A stretch of DNA of 64,000 nucleotides from Lachnospiraceae bacterium (GCA_017527205.1 JAFXQK010000014.1:21368-85367); one strand, 5' to 3'. Positions 52,586 through 62,301 are shown, counted from the stretch's first letter. A program made the numbers and translations. The notes: a model not told the origin generated them from the letters alone.

Positions 52586-53563
52586 TTAGCGATCCTCTCG
52601 GAAGTAAGGAAGTCCCAGGGATGCAGGCGGCTGTGCCTCGCGCTTCTTTCCAATGCTCGTCACGATCAGGAACAGGATGGTTACCACGTAGGGAAGCATC
52701 TTAAAGAGCTCCTGTCCGCTGACGTCCAGATTCGGGATGTAATTGTGGACGATGTAGAGGCCTCCAAAAAGGATGGAGCCCAGGATGCTGTAATTTGGCT
52801 TCCATACGGCAAAGATAACCAGTGCGATGGCAAGCCAGCCACGATCACCAAATCCATCATTCGACCATACGCCGTTTGCATAGTCCATGACATAATATAA
52901 ACCACCCAAACCAGCAATCACGCTACCAATACAGGTTGCGAAATATTTGTATCTTGCGACGTTGACGCCTGCCGCATCTGCCGTGGCAGGGCTCTCTCCT
53001 ACCGCACGCAGGCGAAGTCCGCTGTGGGTCTTTACCAGAAAGAAGGAGGATACCAGCGCCATGATGATTGCCAGATAAGCCAGGAAGCTGTGGGAAAGGA
53101 AGATTTCCCCAAACCATCCAAGCTTTTCAGCAAAGGGTAGGGATGCCCTAAAATAACTACTGGTTGCCGTCAGGTTGATCGAAGGGACATCGCTTCCTGC
53201 AAGCTTTGCAAGGGAGCCGCCGTAAAAGTTACCAACGCCCACACCAAAGGTCGTCATTGCAAGACCCGTTACGTTCTGATTTGCCCTCATGGTAACGGTC
53301 AGGAAGCAGTAAAGCAATCCCATGAGCAGGGATCCTAACATAGAACAAAGCAAAGGAATCAAAACGGCAAGCAGGGGATTCAGCGTGGAGGCATGCTGCT
53401 CATAAAGGAATGCACCAATCACGCCACCGATGCCGCCGACATACATAATACCAGGGATACCAAGGTTCAGGTTTCCAGACTTTTCCGTCAAGATCTCACC
53501 CGTGGAGCCATATAAAAGGGGAATGCCCTGCATGATTGCACGTCGTATAAATGCAGCCCACAT
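52586..53563 (-). CDS. Nucleoside ABC transporter permease (NupQ/YufQ type)
   Basis: 325 residues with eight to nine hydrophobic segments. Family pattern near the N-terminus: IPLLYGSTGEILTEKSGNLN, then GIPGIMYVGG. In the middle, LRAVGESPATADAAGVNVAR is the cytoplasmic loop that contacts the ATPase. Belongs to the BMP/nucleoside branch of branched-chain-like permeases. It begins directly after the stop of the partner permease (52586-53563 and 53564), so the pair is translationally coupled. It should form the heterodimeric channel for purine nucleosides. Confidence 0.92.
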   Translation of the reverse strand: MWAAFIRRAIMQGIPLLYGSTGEILTEKSGNLNLGIPGIMYVGGIGGVIGAFLYEQHASTLNPLLAVLIPLLCSMLGSLLMGLLYCFLTVTMRANQNVTGLAMTTFGVGVGNFYGGSLAKLAGSDVPSINLTATSSYFRASLPFAEKLGWFGEIFLSHSFLAYLAIIMALVSSFFLVKTHSGLRLRAVGESPATADAAGVNVARYKYFATCIGSVIAGLGGLYYVMDYANGVWSNDGFGDRGWLAIALVIFAVWKPNYSILGSILFGGLYIVHNYIPNLDVSGQELFKMLPYVVTILFLIVTSIGKKREAQPPASLGLPYFREDR

Positions 53564-54667
53564 TTATTTTTCCTCCTTTTCCCTAAATTTCAGTTGATAC
53601 TGAATAAAGAACTCACTGCCAATGATGAAGAAAATAATAATGCCCGTAATGATGTCCGAGAAGGATTCATTTAAGCCGAAGGTCGTCGAAATTTCGGTCG
53701 AACCCTTTTCGAGGAAGGCGATCAGGAAGGACGTAAGCAGCATCACCAAGGGATTAAACTTGGCAAGCCACGCCACCATGATTGCCGTAAAGCCTCTTCC
53801 TGCTGCGGTCTCGCGGGAAATCGTGTGGTCAGTTCCCGCTACCAAAAGAAGTCCCGTCAATCCGCAGACGGCACCCGAAATCAGCATGGTACGGAGAATG
53901 ACCTTTTTCACGGACAATCCGATATATCTGGCCGTGTTCTCGCTCTCACCGACCACCGCGATCTCATAGCCCTGTCTGCTGTACCAAAGGTAAACATACA
54001 GCACAAGCGTCAGTACCAGGACGATAATGATATTGAGCAGATGATTCTTTCCGGCAATCACGGGAAGCCAGCCTGCATGCGTCGTCCTGTTGATGACGCC
54101 AATCTGACCAGAGCCCTTCGGCACGGACCACTTGTAGGTGAAAAAGGACACCAGCTGGATGGCAATATAGTTCATCATCAGCGTAAACAGCGTTTCATTC
54201 GTATTCCAATTTGCACGGAAAAATGCGGGAATGAATGCCCAAATTGCACCTGCCGCAAGGCTCGCAATGATCATGACAAGAATCAGTACGGCGTTCGGCA
54301 GCTTATCGCCGAACAGGATCATACATGCTGCACAGGCAAGTCCGCCAATCAGTACCTGACCCTCCGCGCCGATATTCCAAAAGCGCATGCGGAAGGCGGG
54401 CGTAACCCCAAGGGATACGCAAAGCAGCATGGCAAGATTCTGCAGCATGCCCCAAAATCTTCGTGAAGTTCCAAACGTACCATCAATGATGACGGCATAG
54501 ATTCGCAGGGGATTCTCGCTCGTGACCAAATAGGCAACGATGCCGCTGACCACCAATGCCAAAGCAACCGCCGCAATTCGGATCAGCCACGCCTTCCATA
54601 TGGTGATACGGCTTCGCTTTACGATATGTATCAATGGTTCCTTGACTTTATGTTCAACCTTGGCCAT
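53564..54667 (-). CDS. Nucleoside ABC transporter permease (NupP/YufP type)
   Basis: 367 residues from the ATG at 54667; another ATG four codons upstream is too close to its AAGG to be preferred. A basic N-terminus of ~25 residues is followed by about nine hydrophobic segments. FRMRFWNIGAEGQVLIGGLA and AVVGESENTARYIGLSVKKV (coupling loop) are diagnostic for the BMP-type permeases. It overlaps the ATPase gene end by 14 nt. Pairs with the permease that follows. Confidence 0.92.
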   Translation of the reverse strand: MAKVEHKVKEPLIHIVKRSRITIWKAWLIRIAAVALALVVSGIVAYLVTSENPLRIYAVIIDGTFGTSRRFWGMLQNLAMLLCVSLGVTPAFRMRFWNIGAEGQVLIGGLACAACMILFGDKLPNAVLILVMIIASLAAGAIWAFIPAFFRANWNTNETLFTLMMNYIAIQLVSFFTYKWSVPKGSGQIGVINRTTHAGWLPVIAGKNHLLNIIIVLVLTLVLYVYLWYSRQGYEIAVVGESENTARYIGLSVKKVILRTMLISGAVCGLTGLLLVAGTDHTISRETAAGRGFTAIMVAWLAKFNPLVMLLTSFLIAFLEKGSTEISTTFGLNESFSDIITGIIIFFIIGSEFFIQYQLKFREKEEK

Positions 54668-56222
54668 CGCTTGCACCATCCTTGTCGTTTGTATTTTGGG
54701 TCATCAGTCGACCAAGCTCCGCTTTTGTGGTCGTTCTGGCATCTACAATGCCAGTCACCTTACCAGAGCAAAGCACGAGAATACGGTCACAGAGCTCAAG
54801 CAGCACGTCGAGATCCTCACCGACGAAGACCACGGCGGTTCCACCCTCCTTCTGCTTGTTCAGCAAATTGTAAATCGTGTAGGAGGCATTGATGTCCAGA
54901 CCTCGCACGGGATATGCCGTCATCAGCACCGTCGGGGATGCGGCGATCTCACGTCCAACCAGTACCTTCTGAACATTACCGCCTGACAGCCTTCTTACGG
55001 GAGTCGATTTCCCGGGTGTCACGACCTCCAACTCCTTAATGATCTTATCCGCGAGCTCCGTGGGAGCACTGCGGTGAAGGAAAATGCCCTTACCCTTATT
55101 ATAGCTTCTGAGCATGACGTTGTCTACAATGCTCATGTTGCCGACAAGTCCCATGCCAAGCCTGTCCTCAGGAACAAAGGAAAGGCGGACGCCAAGCTCT
55201 TGTATTTGCAGGGGCGTCTTTTTCTGTAAATCCTTTGCTTCGCCTGTCTTAGGATCCAAGTAGACAACCTCTCCTTCGCATTTTTGCAGGCCGGCGATGC
55301 CTTCCAGAAGCTCTCTCTGTCCGCTTCCCGCAACGCCCGCGATGCCAAAGATCTCTCCGGAATTGACCGTGAAACTGATATCCTTGAGCACCTCAAGACC
55401 CTCGACGTCCTTGCAGGAAAGATTCTTTACCAAGAGCCTCGGCTTCGGATCCCTGGGCATTGTCCGGTTGATGTTCAGCATCACCTTCTTGCCGACCATG
55501 AACTCCGTGAGCTCCGTCTCATTTGTCTCGGCAGTAGTTACGGTACCAACGTTCCTGCCCTTACACAGAACGGTTACCCTGTCAGAAAGCGAAAGCACCT
55601 CATGGAGCTTATGCGTAATGATAATGATTGCCTTTCCGTCATCACGCATCTTGCGAAGAATGTTGAACAGCTTCTCCGTCTCCTGCGGCGTCAAAACTGC
55701 CGTCGGCTCGTCAAGGATCAGGATGTCCGCACCGCGATACAATACCTTGATGATTTCAACGGTCTGCTTTTCCGATACGGACATCTCATAGATTTTCTTC
55801 TCAGGATCAATCTCAAACCCGTACTGCGTCGCGATTTCCTTAACGCGGTTCACGCATTGCTTCATGTCCAAACGTCCCTTTTCGTCAAGGCCAAGTACAA
55901 TGTTTTCGGTAGCGGAAAAAATGTCGATCAGCTTGAAATGCTGGTGAATCATGCCAATGTTATGGCGCAGGGCGTCCTTCGGAGAACGCATGACAACTTC
56001 CTCTCCATCGATATAAATATGTCCATGATCTGGGAAATAAATGCCCGCGATGATATTCATCAGCGTCGTCTTACCACTGCCATTTTCTCCAAGCACGGAT
56101 AAGATCTGCCCATGATCAACGCTAAGATTGATGTTGTCATTTGCTTTGACCTTGCCGACGAATTCTTTTGTAATTCCTTCCAAACGTAACGCTGGAACTT
56201 TACCCTGCTGCGCCTTAGTCAT
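54654..56222 (-). CDS. Nucleoside ABC transporter ATPase, tandem NBD (NupO/YufO type)
   Basis: 522 residues with two ATPase domains. NBD1: Walker A GENGSGKT near 48-55, signature MSVSEKQ, Walker B ILILDEP and THK-type switch (IIITHKLHEV). NBD2: Walker A is degenerate (GVAGSGQR), signature LSGGNVQK, and the Walker B region VLMTAYPVRGLD lacks the usual Glu. This asymmetry is usual in this RbsA/YufO-like group. Starts 200 bp after the BMP lipoprotein gene with a hairpin in the gap. It powers the two downstream permeases. Confidence 0.93.
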   Translation of the reverse strand: MTKAQQGKVPALRLEGITKEFVGKVKANDNINLSVDHGQILSVLGENGSGKTTLMNIIAGIYFPDHGHIYIDGEEVVMRSPKDALRHNIGMIHQHFKLIDIFSATENIVLGLDEKGRLDMKQCVNRVKEIATQYGFEIDPEKKIYEMSVSEKQTVEIIKVLYRGADILILDEPTAVLTPQETEKLFNILRKMRDDGKAIIIITHKLHEVLSLSDRVTVLCKGRNVGTVTTAETNETELTEFMVGKKVMLNINRTMPRDPKPRLLVKNLSCKDVEGLEVLKDISFTVNSGEIFGIAGVAGSGQRELLEGIAGLQKCEGEVVYLDPKTGEAKDLQKKTPLQIQELGVRLSFVPEDRLGMGLVGNMSIVDNVMLRSYNKGKGIFLHRSAPTELADKIIKELEVVTPGKSTPVRRLSGGNVQKVLVGREIAASPTVLMTAYPVRGLDINASYTIYNLLNKQKEGGTAVVFVGEDLDVLLELCDRILVLCSGKVTGIVDARTTTKAELGRLMTQNTNDKDGASDGQG

Positions 56223-56316
56223 TTTTCTTTTTCCCTTCTTAATTAGAATCGCTTCGCGATGATTGGCTCCATTTTAGCGAAGAATATTTCGCCCCCTGAA
56301 CTGGTCTCTTACGAGA

Positions 56317-56352
56317 AGACGGACATCCACAGTATTCTGAGAATGTCCGTCT
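56317..56352 (-). other. Hairpin between the BMP lipoprotein and ATPase genes
   Basis: AGACGGACAT (56317-56326) and ATGTCCGTCT (56343-56352) pair perfectly over 10 bp; an inner CAG/CTG stem with an AATA-type loop extends it. No T-run follows on the minus strand. It may protect the 3' end of the lipoprotein message, giving more binding protein than transporter. Confidence 0.6.
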
Positions 56353-56423
56353 GCACGGTTGTCCAAGTTTTATGACAATTCAGAACTAGGTCATCTTATG
56401 AATGCTGGTTCTGAACTTTTGAT

Positions 56424-57656
56424 TTAGTACATCTCGTTCAGAGTCGTAATGCCATCAATGCGAAGGTCAAAATACGGTGCGGAACGATATTCGGATTCGT
56501 GGAAATAACCGTCCTTGATAACCTCGGTATCAGGAGTGTAATTTGCATCAGTATCCACGTCTGCCTGGTAGCTGTCAAGCTTCTTTCCGCCAACGGTGAA
56601 GTTTGCGGTATCAAATACGTGTACGCTGCCAGCCTTCAGGTCTGCAATGGTCTTGTCAAGAGCTTCCTGGGTACCAGCTGCTGCAGCCTTTTCGTTTACT
56701 GCGGTCAGAGTAACGGAACCGGTGGAAAGATTGCCAACCCAGTCAGACTCGATCTTCTTGCCCTCCATGGTAGCCTTGATTGCATACTCATAGAAAGGAG
56801 CCCAGTCGATACGGGAGCTTACGATAAAGGTGTTAGGACAAGCGTCAACGGTGGAACCATTGTAGGAAATGTTCGGTACGCCTGCGTTCTCACATGCTGT
56901 AGGAGCACCCATGGAGTCAGCATGCTGAGAGATCAGTACGCAGCCAGAGGAAATCAGCTTGGTAGCAGCTTCCTTCTCTGCGGTCTCATCATACCAGGAA
57001 CCCGTAAACTGTACCTTCATGGTTACGGAAGGACATACGGACTTAGCACCAAGATAGAAAGAGGTATAACCGGAAATAACCTCTGCGTAGGTATATGCGC
57101 CAACATAACCCATGATTGCTTCGTCAGCAGTAATCTTGCCAGCCTCGATCATCTCGTTCAGCTTCATGCCGGCTGCAACGCCTGCAACGTAACGACCCTC
57201 ATAGATGGATGCAAAGGCATTGTGGAAGTTGTCCTTGCCCTCAGTATGTGCCATCGTACCAGTTGCGTGGCAGAACTGAACGTCAGGATACTCAGCAGCT
57301 GCCTCAAGCAGATAAGGCTCATGACCAAAGGAATCTGCGAAAATGATGTCACAGCCATGGTCAGCAAGGTCAGCTGCAGCTTCCTTACACTCGTTGCTCT
57401 CAGGAATGTTCTTCTTAATCAGAATCTGATCATCGCTAAGGCCCAGATTCTTCTTTGCTACTTCCAGGGAATTGATGAAGTTCAAATCATAGGTGGAATT
57501 CTCGTCATGCAGACAGATCAGACCAATCTTGAAATCCTTGTCTACAGAACCACCATTGGACTTTCCCTCAGTAGAACCGCCACAGCCGCAAAGTCCAGTC
57601 AGTGCCAACACACTTGCTGCCGCGAGGGAAACAATACGTAAAAAACTCTTTTTCAT
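56424..57656 (-). CDS. BMP-family nucleoside-binding lipoprotein (NupN/BmpA type)
   Basis: 410 residues. Lipoprotein signal with Cys near 23-25 in LTGLCGCGG. The mature part is the BMP fold: KIGLICLHDENSTYDLNFIN, CDIIFADSFGHEPYLLEAA, then GRYVAGVAAGMKL, IMGYVGAYTYAEVISGYTSF, and LISQHADSMGAPTACENAGV near the hinge. AGGAGG is 8 nt before the ATG. It lies 21 bp after xpt and heads the transporter genes. It should bind purine nucleosides or bases. Confidence 0.93.
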   Translation of the reverse strand: MKKSFLRIVSLAAASVLALTGLCGCGGSTEGKSNGGSVDKDFKIGLICLHDENSTYDLNFINSLEVAKKNLGLSDDQILIKKNIPESNECKEAAADLADHGCDIIFADSFGHEPYLLEAAAEYPDVQFCHATGTMAHTEGKDNFHNAFASIYEGRYVAGVAAGMKLNEMIEAGKITADEAIMGYVGAYTYAEVISGYTSFYLGAKSVCPSVTMKVQFTGSWYDETAEKEAATKLISSGCVLISQHADSMGAPTACENAGVPNISYNGSTVDACPNTFIVSSRIDWAPFYEYAIKATMEGKKIESDWVGNLSTGSVTLTAVNEKAAAAGTQEALDKTIADLKAGSVHVFDTANFTVGGKKLDSYQADVDTDANYTPDTEVIKDGYFHESEYRSAPYFDLRIDGITTLNEMY

Positions 57657-57677
57657 AATACTTCTCCTCCTAAAAAA

Positions 57678-58253
57678 TTACGTGTTTCTAAAGAAGATGT
57701 CCGATCCTTCCATTTTCTCCACGATCGCGAGGGATTCGATGCGGAGACCCTTCTGCCGAAGCAGCGACCCTCCCTCCTGAAATCCTTTTTCAATCGCTAT
57801 TCCCGCGCCAACCACCTCAGCGCCTGCTTGCTGGACAAGCTCAAGCAGTCCCTCCAAGGCTTTTCCGTTGGCAAGGAAATCATCGACTAAAAGAATGCGA
57901 TCTCCGGAGCGAAGAAACTCACTCTCCACGACAATGTTATAATCGGTATCATGTGTATAAGAGTGCACTGTTGTCTGATACACCTCACCGAACACGTTGC
58001 TGGAACGATGCTTTTTTGCGAACACAACCGGAACACGCAAAGCAACTCCTGCCGCAAGGGCAAGAGCAATTCCTGAAGACTCTATCGTGAGTATCTTGCT
58101 GACTTGATCATTTGCAAAACGGCGCGCAAATTCGTCGCCTAGCTGCATAATCAGCTCAGGATCCATTTGATGATTTAAGAACGAAGAGACCTTCAGTACA
58201 GATCCGTGAAGAATTCTTCCCTCACGGCGAATCTTTTCCTCTAGAAGTTTCAT
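57678..58253 (-). CDS. xpt: Xanthine phosphoribosyltransferase
   Basis: 191 residues, the usual length. N-terminus MKLLEEKIRREGRILHGSVL; PRPP-binding loop RILLVDDFLANGKALEGLL near 123-141; PVVFAKKHRSSN and HSYTHDTDY regions conserved. Converts xanthine plus PRPP to XMP in purine salvage. The gene has its own promoter and is the first gene of the nucleoside transporter operon. A purine riboswitch, common before xpt in Bacilli, is not visible in its leader of ~55 bases. Confidence 0.95.
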   Translation of the reverse strand: MKLLEEKIRREGRILHGSVLKVSSFLNHQMDPELIMQLGDEFARRFANDQVSKILTIESSGIALALAAGVALRVPVVFAKKHRSSNVFGEVYQTTVHSYTHDTDYNIVVESEFLRSGDRILLVDDFLANGKALEGLLELVQQAGAEVVGAGIAIEKGFQEGGSLLRQKGLRIESLAIVEKMEGSDIFFRNT

Positions 58254-58307
58254 TGATTAATCACCTTCATTGGTACCTAAAATGGTTTTTCGAACAGCTT
58301 TGATTTA

Positions 58308-58336
58308 TTTATAAAACAATTCCAACTATTAGTCAA
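58308..58336 (-). promoter_or_regulatory. Promoter of the xpt-nucleoside transporter operon
   Basis: On the minus strand TTGACT (58336-58331), a 17-bp spacer and TATAAA (58313-58308), 55 bp before the xpt ATG. Confidence 0.75.
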
Positions 58337-58350
58337 GACATTTATCCCCA

Positions 58351-58875
58351 TTATGAATCGAAGAAATGCTGTCCGTCATCCGTTACCAGACGCTCTGACT
58401 TCGGGTACTCAAAAATGGCAGGATTTCCGGCATTTGCCTCCAAATAAGTTGCAAATTCCGCAGCGTACCACTTTGCCATTCCAAGATTATGCATCAGATA
58501 ATGACCACAGTTGACAGCCGTTGCTCCAGGCACGTCCTTCGCAGCTTCTACCGATTGAAATGCATTTAACAAAAGATCATAAATCTCCTGCGGTGCACGA
58601 TTGCCCTTGAGAATCAAATAGAATCCGGTCAGGCACCCCATGGGGCCCCAATAAATCACCTCATCCTTCCAGTCCGGATCATTTCTAAGATAAGTTGCGA
58701 TAATGTGCTCCAGGGAATGCATGGCAGCAACGTCAATCACGGGCTCCCTGTTTGGCTTTTTTAATCTGATATCGTACGTGGTAACCTTATACTCACCCAA
58801 CACGTCCACGCGGCTGGTAAAAATGCCAGGCACGATGCGCGTATGGTCTACTGAAAAGCTCTGAATTAATTCCAT
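58351..58875 (-). CDS. luxS: S-ribosylhomocysteine lyase
   Basis: 174 residues from the ATG at 58875 with AAGGGAG upstream; the longer frame is not supported. The metal site HSLEH (His-x-x-Glu-His) and the downstream Cys in VNCGHYL are present, as is GPMGCLTGFYLI with the catalytic Cys. Cleaves S-ribosylhomocysteine to homocysteine and the AI-2 precursor. It has its own promoter and lies directly upstream of the xpt promoter, on the same strand. Confidence 0.96.
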   Translation of the reverse strand: MELIQSFSVDHTRIVPGIFTSRVDVLGEYKVTTYDIRLKKPNREPVIDVAAMHSLEHIIATYLRNDPDWKDEVIYWGPMGCLTGFYLILKGNRAPQEIYDLLLNAFQSVEAAKDVPGATAVNCGHYLMHNLGMAKWYAAEFATYLEANAGNPAIFEYPKSERLVTDDGQHFFDS

Positions 58876-58944
58876 TGTTCTTCTCCCTTCAAGATCATTT
58901 TCAAGTACGAAAAAACAACCTTTTTCTCTACTGTCAGCCCTTTC

Positions 58945-58973
58945 AGTATAGCAAAATTGCACCCTTCGGTCAA
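58945..58973 (-). promoter_or_regulatory. luxS promoter
   Basis: On the minus strand TTGACC (58973-58968), a 17-bp spacer and TATACT (58950-58945), 69 bp before the ATG. No SAM riboswitch-like structure is seen in this short leader. Confidence 0.75.
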
Positions 58974-59164
58974 GTTCATAATCATCGCCAATAAACAAGG
59001 CTTGGAATTGATGATGCGAAGCGCCGCGGAAAGATTCAGGAAGGCCAGGCTCTCAGCAACCTGAGGAAGCTGAGGCGATTGATCATTTCGTTTCATCCGG
59101 CACGCTTCCGAAGAAGGTGGATGATTTCTTCGTCAATAGCATATGCAATGCAGAGGAAGCGAAT

Positions 59165-60412
59165 CTAAATCTCAGGATACTCTCGGAGCATGGACTCCCC
59201 ATTTTCATCATAAACCTCTATCATCTCTATTACCTCTGCCATGTGGCGCTTTACTTCGCAAATATTCTCTCCGCATATAAAAATCCTGCTCAGCACCTGA
59301 AGAAATAACCCTGAATGCTTCATTTCATCGCCTTCTGCGTAATAGGTGAACAGACTATATACATACGGTTTCTGCGAAACCTTTTCAAGTCCGATGATCT
59401 TGCCGATTTTCCCGTTTTTCAATCCGATGCACAAAGTCGCGTAAGACATATCGAGCGGCCTGCTTAACGCAGAAAAATCACCACCGAATTTACCCGTAAG
59501 GGCATACTCCATATGGCTGGCAACCAGATCAACTCCCTTGTCCTTTTCAACGACTCTGAAATCCATGCCTCCGCTGAGCCGGAAGGCTGTGTCCATGATA
59601 TACGGGTAACCGTTCCAAATCAGCCCTTGGAACATGCAGGAACCGTTATCCACCCCAAGGGAGTCAAAGATCTCTGACATAGGGGCATACAGCTCGCGCA
59701 TGATCAAATCGTCAGAAGTGGACGGATAAATATCTGCAAACGGCTGCTGCGGGGAATCCCCGACCGCGGCATAAAAAAGCCGTTCCTTTGTGTAAGGGAA
59801 ATACGATTTGCCGTTCTGCCGCCAGATCTCAAACTGAAAATAATCCCCATTTAGGAACTTTTCACAGATCACATTTCCGGAAAGGGAGTTTTCTCTTGCG
59901 TATTCTACTGCTTTATCAAGCTCCTCACGAGTATTACAAACACTGATGCCAAACGATCCACCGTTATCGACCGGCTTAACGATCACGGGAAATTCAATCT
60001 CCGCTGACTGAGGATCATAATCCGGGATTTTTTTGATACCGAAGCGGCCAGCATATTCCTTGAACTTTTGCTTGTTCATCAGAATGTCCCATTGGCGGGC
60101 AGTGGCATAATATCTGATGCCCATGTGATCTATGAATCCCACGGATTTTCGTATGACAGCTTCGCCCGAACAAGACAACAAGCCGTCGATATGCTTTTCA
60201 GCAAACAACTGCTTAACAGCCGCTTCATCCGTACAGTCAATGAAATACTGTTCTTCCGAAACCTTGTGCATTTCAGCCGCAGGGGCATCCCCCACGGAAA
60301 TCAGTATGATTCCGTTCTCCTCTGCAAATCTGGTTACTTCCTTGATCACGTTATTCGCTCCAAAAACAGCGAGTCTTTTTCCTTTTAATTCTTCCCTCAC
60401 GACTTTTCCCAC
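59165..60412 (-). CDS. ATP-grasp carboxylate-amine ligase-like protein
   Basis: 415 residues from a GTG; a second GTG four codons later is also well placed. An N-terminal Rossmann-like segment (RLAVFGANNVIKEVTRFAEE) precedes the ATP-grasp fold at ~115-320: FPVIVKPVDNGGSFGISVC (P-loop-like strand with Lys), VICEKFLNGDYFQFEIW and IMDTAFRLSGGMDFRVV near the metal-binding residues. It is the last gene of the polysaccharide locus, 8 nt after the WbqC-like gene. It probably joins an amino acid or other carboxylate to a sugar or lipid in the surface polymer; the substrate is not known. Confidence 0.8.
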   Translation of the reverse strand: MGKVVREELKGKRLAVFGANNVIKEVTRFAEENGIILISVGDAPAAEMHKVSEEQYFIDCTDEAAVKQLFAEKHIDGLLSCSGEAVIRKSVGFIDHMGIRYYATARQWDILMNKQKFKEYAGRFGIKKIPDYDPQSAEIEFPVIVKPVDNGGSFGISVCNTREELDKAVEYARENSLSGNVICEKFLNGDYFQFEIWRQNGKSYFPYTKERLFYAAVGDSPQQPFADIYPSTSDDLIMRELYAPMSEIFDSLGVDNGSCMFQGLIWNGYPYIMDTAFRLSGGMDFRVVEKDKGVDLVASHMEYALTGKFGGDFSALSRPLDMSYATLCIGLKNGKIGKIIGLEKVSQKPYVYSLFTYYAEGDEMKHSGLFLQVLSRIFICGENICEVKRHMAEVIEMIEVYDENGESMLREYPEI

Positions 60413-60420
60413 CTTGACCC

Positions 60421-61116
60421 TTAAGTAATCAGCTCATATCGTCCAAGCATTTCCTTGATTTCGTCCTTTGAATTGAACATGATTACGTCAAGAATCGACA
60501 GCTTCCCAACAAAATCATCTCCAAATTGCCGATAAGTAATTTCTCCTGTGTTGATAAACCGAAGCTTTATGCCCTGCTTCGCGAACTCTTCGGCGTCATA
60601 AAGTGATTTTCCGCCGATAGGATTTACATATGTGTCCGCGCCAAGCCTGTGACACATATCGTATATGCGTTCTTCCCGCTTAAAAGCATCATTACCTTTA
60701 AGTTCAGAAATCCTATGTATCGGCGTATTGATATCAAGATAGCGGCATATTGTTTTGATTGAAGAAATCAGAAAGTCTGATAATACTTCTTCCTTGCAGT
60801 CAAGAATCTCTTCCACAAGCTGAGCACCGATATCATAATATGGAGCCTTGTGGTACGCTTCGTAAAGCTTGTTCATTTTTCGACGTTTATCTGTATCAGC
60901 CACATGTAGCTCACTAATCAAACTAAATGAACTGGCTTTGCTTACCGCTATCCCAAAATACTCCGGGACACTACGAAACAAAATCCTGTTTCTGTTTATC
61001 CATCCGCGTTTAATATAAGCATAGTTATCTCCAACAAAGAAAACATCCGCTGCATATATCAACTGCCAGTAGGATATATATGGTAAAAAGTAGGGTTGAT
61101 TCGCTGCAATAATCAT
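60421..61116 (-). CDS. WbqC-like family protein
   Basis: 231 residues. The ATG at 61116 has GGAGG 10 nt upstream and gives the typical start MIIAANQPYFLPYISYWQLI. FVGDNYAYIKRGWINRNRIL and YVNPIGGKSLYD are further family blocks. WbqC proteins occur in O-antigen and exopolysaccharide loci; some are thought to modify or transfer an amino-acyl group onto a sugar, but the reaction is not well settled. It sits between an acyltransferase and an ATP-grasp gene, which fits that role. Confidence 0.9.
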   Translation of the reverse strand: MIIAANQPYFLPYISYWQLIYAADVFFVGDNYAYIKRGWINRNRILFRSVPEYFGIAVSKASSFSLISELHVADTDKRRKMNKLYEAYHKAPYYDIGAQLVEEILDCKEEVLSDFLISSIKTICRYLDINTPIHRISELKGNDAFKREERIYDMCHRLGADTYVNPIGGKSLYDAEEFAKQGIKLRFINTGEITYRQFGDDFVGKLSILDVIMFNSKDEIKEMLGRYELIT

Positions 61117-61155
61117 TGATTCAAAACCTCCTGACTTAAAACTAATCTTGCGCAT

Positions 61156-62301
61156 TCAATTTTGAAAAAATGTCGTTTCAATTTTTCTATACTTTTCCAA
61201 AATAGCGTCCCAATGCCTATCGCACAATTGAAAAAATGGTTTTTCAATCAGTCTGATGCGAAGCTGGTCAATGAGCATACAAACGACATAGATGGCTGCA
61301 ACGCAACCGACAGCATAAAGCGGCATGAGCGGAGCATTGTAATGACCTACCGCATCAATCACATCCTCCCATAGCCACCGACGCATGGTATCACTGTTTG
61401 CGTGAATCAACAATACGCCAAAGGTTGAAGAGGCTACCATATTGATGAACTTACTGTATCCGATGTTCAAATTTTTAAAAAGCATAAATAAGCACACTCC
61501 GGTCACAACAGCCAGGAAGGTGTTGGAATCACTGACAAAACGGAATGCTAACATGCGGTTCGTTTTCGCACTCAACCAGGCACAGGCAATCACAGAAATA
61601 ACACACAACAACACAGAAACAATTGTCAGCCAAACCCAAATTTTGTGATTCTGATATTCTTTTTTAGGATACAGGCGGATGTAGGAAGCAATCACAAACA
61701 AAACACAAAACCATGATACATAATTCATCCTCACCGAAAAACCAGGAACCGTTCCAAGAAAAATATATGTAAAGCCGCACCACAAAATCAGAAAAACATG
61801 CTGTTTCTCTCTCAAATGCTGAACAAGTATATTCAGGAATGGTATCAGCAGATAAAACAGCAGGAATGCATTCAGAAAATCATTGGATATGTTTCTGATG
61901 GGGATCATCACTCTCAGAAACCCAGTGACAGTAAAAGCCTCATAACCTGTAATCCAAAATATCAAATAGATAATAAGCCTATAAAACATTGCCTCAAAAA
62001 GCAACTTCATAAATTTCTTCACGGTAATATTTGAAGTACACATGAAATAGCCGGTTATCATCACAAAGCAGTTGATGCCGATTTTTCCCCACGCACCGAA
62101 CACCAATAAAAACAAGGATCTCCAGGAAAGCGGATCTTTATAAATCGGTCCCTCTGCCGCCATCAATCCTGAATTGACAACAAAATGGTGAGCGATGATC
62201 AGTAGCATCACTATAATTCGGAAAAGTTCCAGGTTGGAATCTCTCAGCTTTAAGGCTTGCACGGGAACACTTTCCATTGCAATTTCACTATGTTCCGACA
62301 T
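61156..62301 (-). CDS. Acyltransferase family 3 membrane protein
   Basis: 381 residues from the ATG at 62301 with GAGAGG upstream. About ten hydrophobic helices. NLELFRIIVMLLIIAHHFVV contains the catalytic-type His region at TM1, as in the Acyl_transf_3/OatA-like group; INCFVMITGYFM follows. It probably adds acetyl or another acyl group to a surface polysaccharide repeat unit. It belongs to the minus-strand polysaccharide locus that continues to the right edge. Confidence 0.88.
   Translation of the reverse strand: MSEHSEIAMESVPVQALKLRDSNLELFRIIVMLLIIAHHFVVNSGLMAAEGPIYKDPLSWRSLFLLVFGAWGKIGINCFVMITGYFMCTSNITVKKFMKLLFEAMFYRLIIYLIFWITGYEAFTVTGFLRVMIPIRNISNDFLNAFLLFYLLIPFLNILVQHLREKQHVFLILWCGFTYIFLGTVPGFSVRMNYVSWFCVLFVIASYIRLYPKKEYQNHKIWVWLTIVSVLLCVISVIACAWLSAKTNRMLAFRFVSDSNTFLAVVTGVCLFMLFKNLNIGYSKFINMVASSTFGVLLIHANSDTMRRWLWEDVIDAVGHYNAPLMPLYAVGCVAAIYVVCMLIDQLRIRLIEKPFFQLCDRHWDAILEKYRKIETTFFQN

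Noticed and set aside
56499..57641. Plus-strand open frame of 380 codons
   Set aside because: Antisense to the BMP lipoprotein gene, with Cys/Val-rich composition of a shadow frame and no recognisable domain.
58254..58350. Purine riboswitch before xpt
   Set aside because: The leader after the promoter is only ~55 bases and lacks the conserved three-way junction loops.
59117..59308. Plus-strand 63-codon frame between luxS and the ATP-grasp gene
   Set aside because: Overlaps the ATP-grasp gene end and has no ribosome binding site; possible remnant but not supportable.
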